Shown piece after piece: positions 6,176 to 7,268 of a stretch of 7,268 bases of DNA. The position numbers were made by a program, and so were the translations under genes. Position 1 is the stretch's first letter. The number at the start of each line of letters is the position of its first letter. This stretch comes from Methylophaga sp. Lineage in GTDB: Bacteria > Pseudomonadota > Gammaproteobacteria > Nitrosococcales > Methylophagaceae. Where the stretch lies: NCBI GenBank assembly GCA_013139345.1, contig WTAY01000114.1, positions 1 through 7,268 of the forward strand, written 5' to 3'. The notes beneath the pieces are model-generated. The model was not told where the DNA came from and ran no database searches. It saw nothing but the letters and a program-made list of their open reading frames with translations.

Positions 6176-6661
6176 GTGAAATTAGCCATAATTGTTGCAA
6201 CAGATAAAACAGGATTAATAGGCAGAGATAATGATCTGCCATGGAAATTATCAGCAGATTTACAATATTTTCGTCGAGTTACAATGGGAAAACCGCTCAT
6301 TATGGGGCGGAATACACATGAATCTATCGGTCGAGCCTTACCAGGACGAAAAAATATAATTGTGACGACGAATACAAACTATCAAGCAGAGGGATGTTGT
6401 GTTGTGCATTCTGTCGAAGAGGCTATTGCAGCATGTGATGATGCTGATGAAGTGATGGTAATGGGCGGTGCATCGTTATATAAACAATTATTACCCCAAG
6501 CGGATCGCTTATATTTAACACAGGTACATGCCAGCCTAGAAGGTGATACTTGGTTTCCAGACTGGCAGAAGTCTGACTGGCAAGAAATAAACAGAGAAGA
6601 TTATTCTGCTGATGATAAGAATGAGTATTCTTATAGCTTTATTGTCTTTGACCGGGTTTAA
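6176..6661 (+). CDS. folA: Dihydrofolate reductase
   Basis: Chromosomal type I DHFR reduces dihydrofolate to tetrahydrofolate with NADPH in the cytoplasm, feeding thymidylate, purine, glycine and methionine synthesis; it is the trimethoprim target. At 161 residues it is close to the E. coli enzyme (159). Visible landmarks are the flexible active-site loop GLIGRDNDLPW (13-23), the proton-donor Asp28, GRNTHESIGR (44-53) for cofactor contact, Arg58 after LPG, and the NADPH-binding MGG near 96-98. Further on come LYLTQV with Thr115 and GDTWFPDW at 123-130. It starts with GTG and has GGAG 11 nt upstream. The gene is divergent from the phosphate transporter and converges with the small gene at 6678-6914 with only 16 bp between stop codons. 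The sequence is core-genome-like, not a mobile dfr cassette. Confidence 0.97.
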   Translation: MKLAIIVATDKTGLIGRDNDLPWKLSADLQYFRRVTMGKPLIMGRNTHESIGRALPGRKNIIVTTNTNYQAEGCCVVHSVEEAIAACDDADEVMVMGGASLYKQLLPQADRLYLTQVHASLEGDTWFPDWQKSDWQEINREDYSADDKNEYSYSFIVFDRV

Positions 6662-6677
6662 CTATCCAGAATTCAGG

Positions 6678-6914
6678 TTAACTAGACGTTAAAATACGTA
6701 ATGCAGCCTGAGTATGTTCAGCCGCTTCATGACCTAAATCTGTTAGATAACCTCCATCTTTACTATCGACTAAGCCTTTTTCATGAAGACGTTCGATAGC
6801 GTTTACTAAACCATCACGTGCCGTGTTGTGAATTTTAATGCCTTCTTGAGTGCTGTCTAAGTTATAACGAAGTAATAACTCGATTTCATCTACTAAAGCT
6901 TGTTGGATTGGCAT
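6678..6914 (-). CDS. Small TIGR02647-type protein of unknown function
   Basis: The 78-residue product (MPIQQALVDEIELLLRYNLD at its start, then HEKGLVDSKDGGYLTDLGHEAAEH) matches my memory of family TIGR02647, small proteins common in Pseudomonas, Shewanella and Vibrio relatives. Their length and predicted helix-turn-helix-like layout suggest a winged-helix DNA-binding fold, but I know of no proven function. Here helical stretches cover roughly residues 3-18 and 30-46, followed by a GGYLTDLG turn that could be a wing and a final helix. There is no signal peptide or membrane segment. The ATG at 6912-6914 has AAGG 9 nt upstream. A candidate promoter lies just upstream, so the gene is likely monocistronic. 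It converges with folA. Confidence 0.85.
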   Translation of the reverse strand: MPIQQALVDEIELLLRYNLDSTQEGIKIHNTARDGLVNAIERLHEKGLVDSKDGGYLTDLGHEAAEHTQAALRILTSS

Positions 6915-6954
6915 AATTTAAGACCTTATTGTTTTTGTAATTAATGATGGCTCT

Positions 6955-6982
6955 ATCCTACTCCGATTAACCGTGATTTCAA
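6955..6982 (-). promoter_or_regulatory. Candidate promoter of the TIGR02647-type gene
   Basis: On the minus strand TTGAAA (6977-6982, 5/6 to the -35 consensus) is followed after 16 nt by TAGGAT (6955-6960, 4/6 to the -10). Transcription would begin near 6948, about 33 nt before the start codon. It lies clear of the repeats that begin at 6996. Confidence 0.4.
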
Positions 6983-6995
6983 TCAATACTGAGAT

Positions 6996-7114
6996 GTATA
7001 CCCATAATAAATGAAACGACAGGTTTCTCACTCCGTCATTCCCATGAAAATGGGAATCCATGGGCAGTGAAAATGGCCACTATCGTTGGATCCCCGTTTT
7101 CACGGGGATGACAG
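6996..7114 (+). repeat. Composite TATACCC/GTCAT inverted-repeat element, copy B
   Basis: The leader GTATACCCATAAT (6996-7008) is followed by two 26-bp units in inverted orientation, 7035-7060 and 7087-7112. Each is itself a hairpin: ATTCCCAT-GAAA-ATGGGAAT at 7038-7057, and ATCCCCGT-TTTC-ACGGGGAT at 7090-7109. Compared in the same orientation the units match at 22 of 26 bases, and the four differences are two compensating base-pair changes. The layout is like REP/BIME or MITE-type dispersed repeats. No transposase is nearby. Confidence 0.85.
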
Positions 7115-7153
7115 ACTCGTACTATTTTTTTTACCGATTGAATGATTACCGGT

Positions 7154-7266
7154 ATATACCCATAATCATTCAAGATGCAGATTTTTTATTTCGTCATCCC
7201 AGCATGCTTCTAGCTGGGATCTGTTTAAGACAATAGATCCTCGATAAAAACACTCGAGGATGACAG
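7154..7266 (+). repeat. Composite TATACCC/GTCAT inverted-repeat element, copy C
   Basis: This has the same architecture as copy B. The leader ATATACCCATAATCATTC starts at 7154, and GTCATCC begins 34 nt after the first C of CCC, exactly as in copy B. Then come a hairpin ATCCCAGC/GCTGGGAT (7196-7203, 7213-7220) and a second hairpin ATCCTCGA/TCGAGGAT (7237-7244, 7254-7261) ending in GATGACAG. The stem sequences differ from copy B but pairing is kept. Together with copy B it fills most of the gene-free stretch 6915-7268; nothing else was seen there beyond the small promoter. Confidence 0.8.
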
Positions 7267-7268
7267 AG

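Noticed and set aside
6659..6680. Bidirectional terminator between folA and the small convergent gene
   Set aside because: Only 16 bp separate the stop codons, and no convincing stem-loop was seen there; the GGTTTAACTA/GGTTAACTAG similarity is a short direct, not inverted, repeat.
6996..7268. CRISPR array
   Set aside because: The repeated units are inverted hairpin pairs with unequal spacing and variable stems, not regular direct repeats with unique spacers.

Overview
The window looks like chromosomal DNA from a low-GC, probably marine gammaproteobacterium of the Alteromonadales type (Shewanella/Colwellia/Psychromonas neighbourhood). The reasons are the AT-rich composition, the priA-argS adjacency as I remember it from that group, an ArgS N-terminus of the Shewanella/Pseudomonas kind rather than the E. 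coli/Vibrio kind, and dispersed 'TATACCCATAAT... GTCATYCC' hairpin repeats. Genus cannot be fixed from this sequence alone.

Layout: three housekeeping or transport genes lie on the minus strand. From right to left these are a Na+/phosphate cotransporter family protein (4292-5953), the primosomal helicase priA (1889-4069) and the first 503 codons of argS (1-1509, running off the left edge). On the right, folA (dihydrofolate reductase, 6176-6661) is divergent from the transporter. It converges with a small TIGR02647-type protein (6678-6914, minus). The last 350 bases are dominated by two copies of a composite inverted-repeat element. A third, half-length copy sits directly in front of the transporter start codon.

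The striking feature is non-coding. The gap upstream of argS (1510-1888) and the gap upstream of priA (4070-4291) carry two versions of the same ~216-bp module. They align without a gap at a constant offset of 2459 bp. Each has a near-identical AT-rich block, a weak DnaA box, a perfect IHF consensus match, and then three perfect 9-bp DnaA boxes with identical orientation (-,+,+) and spacing (18 and 16 bp). Sequence between these sites has diverged while the sites and their geometry have not, which suggests a conserved DnaA/IHF nucleoprotein element present twice around priA. The layout resembles DnaA-regulating loci (DARS or datA type) or an origin-like array more than an ordinary promoter. 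This is the best candidate for something undescribed here.

Functional theme: replication restart (PriA), nucleotide precursor supply (FolA), translation (ArgS) and phosphate transport. No operon linking them is evident, since every intergenic gap except the folA/TIGR02647 convergence exceeds 200 bp. No tRNA, rRNA, CRISPR array, insertion sequence or prophage gene was seen.
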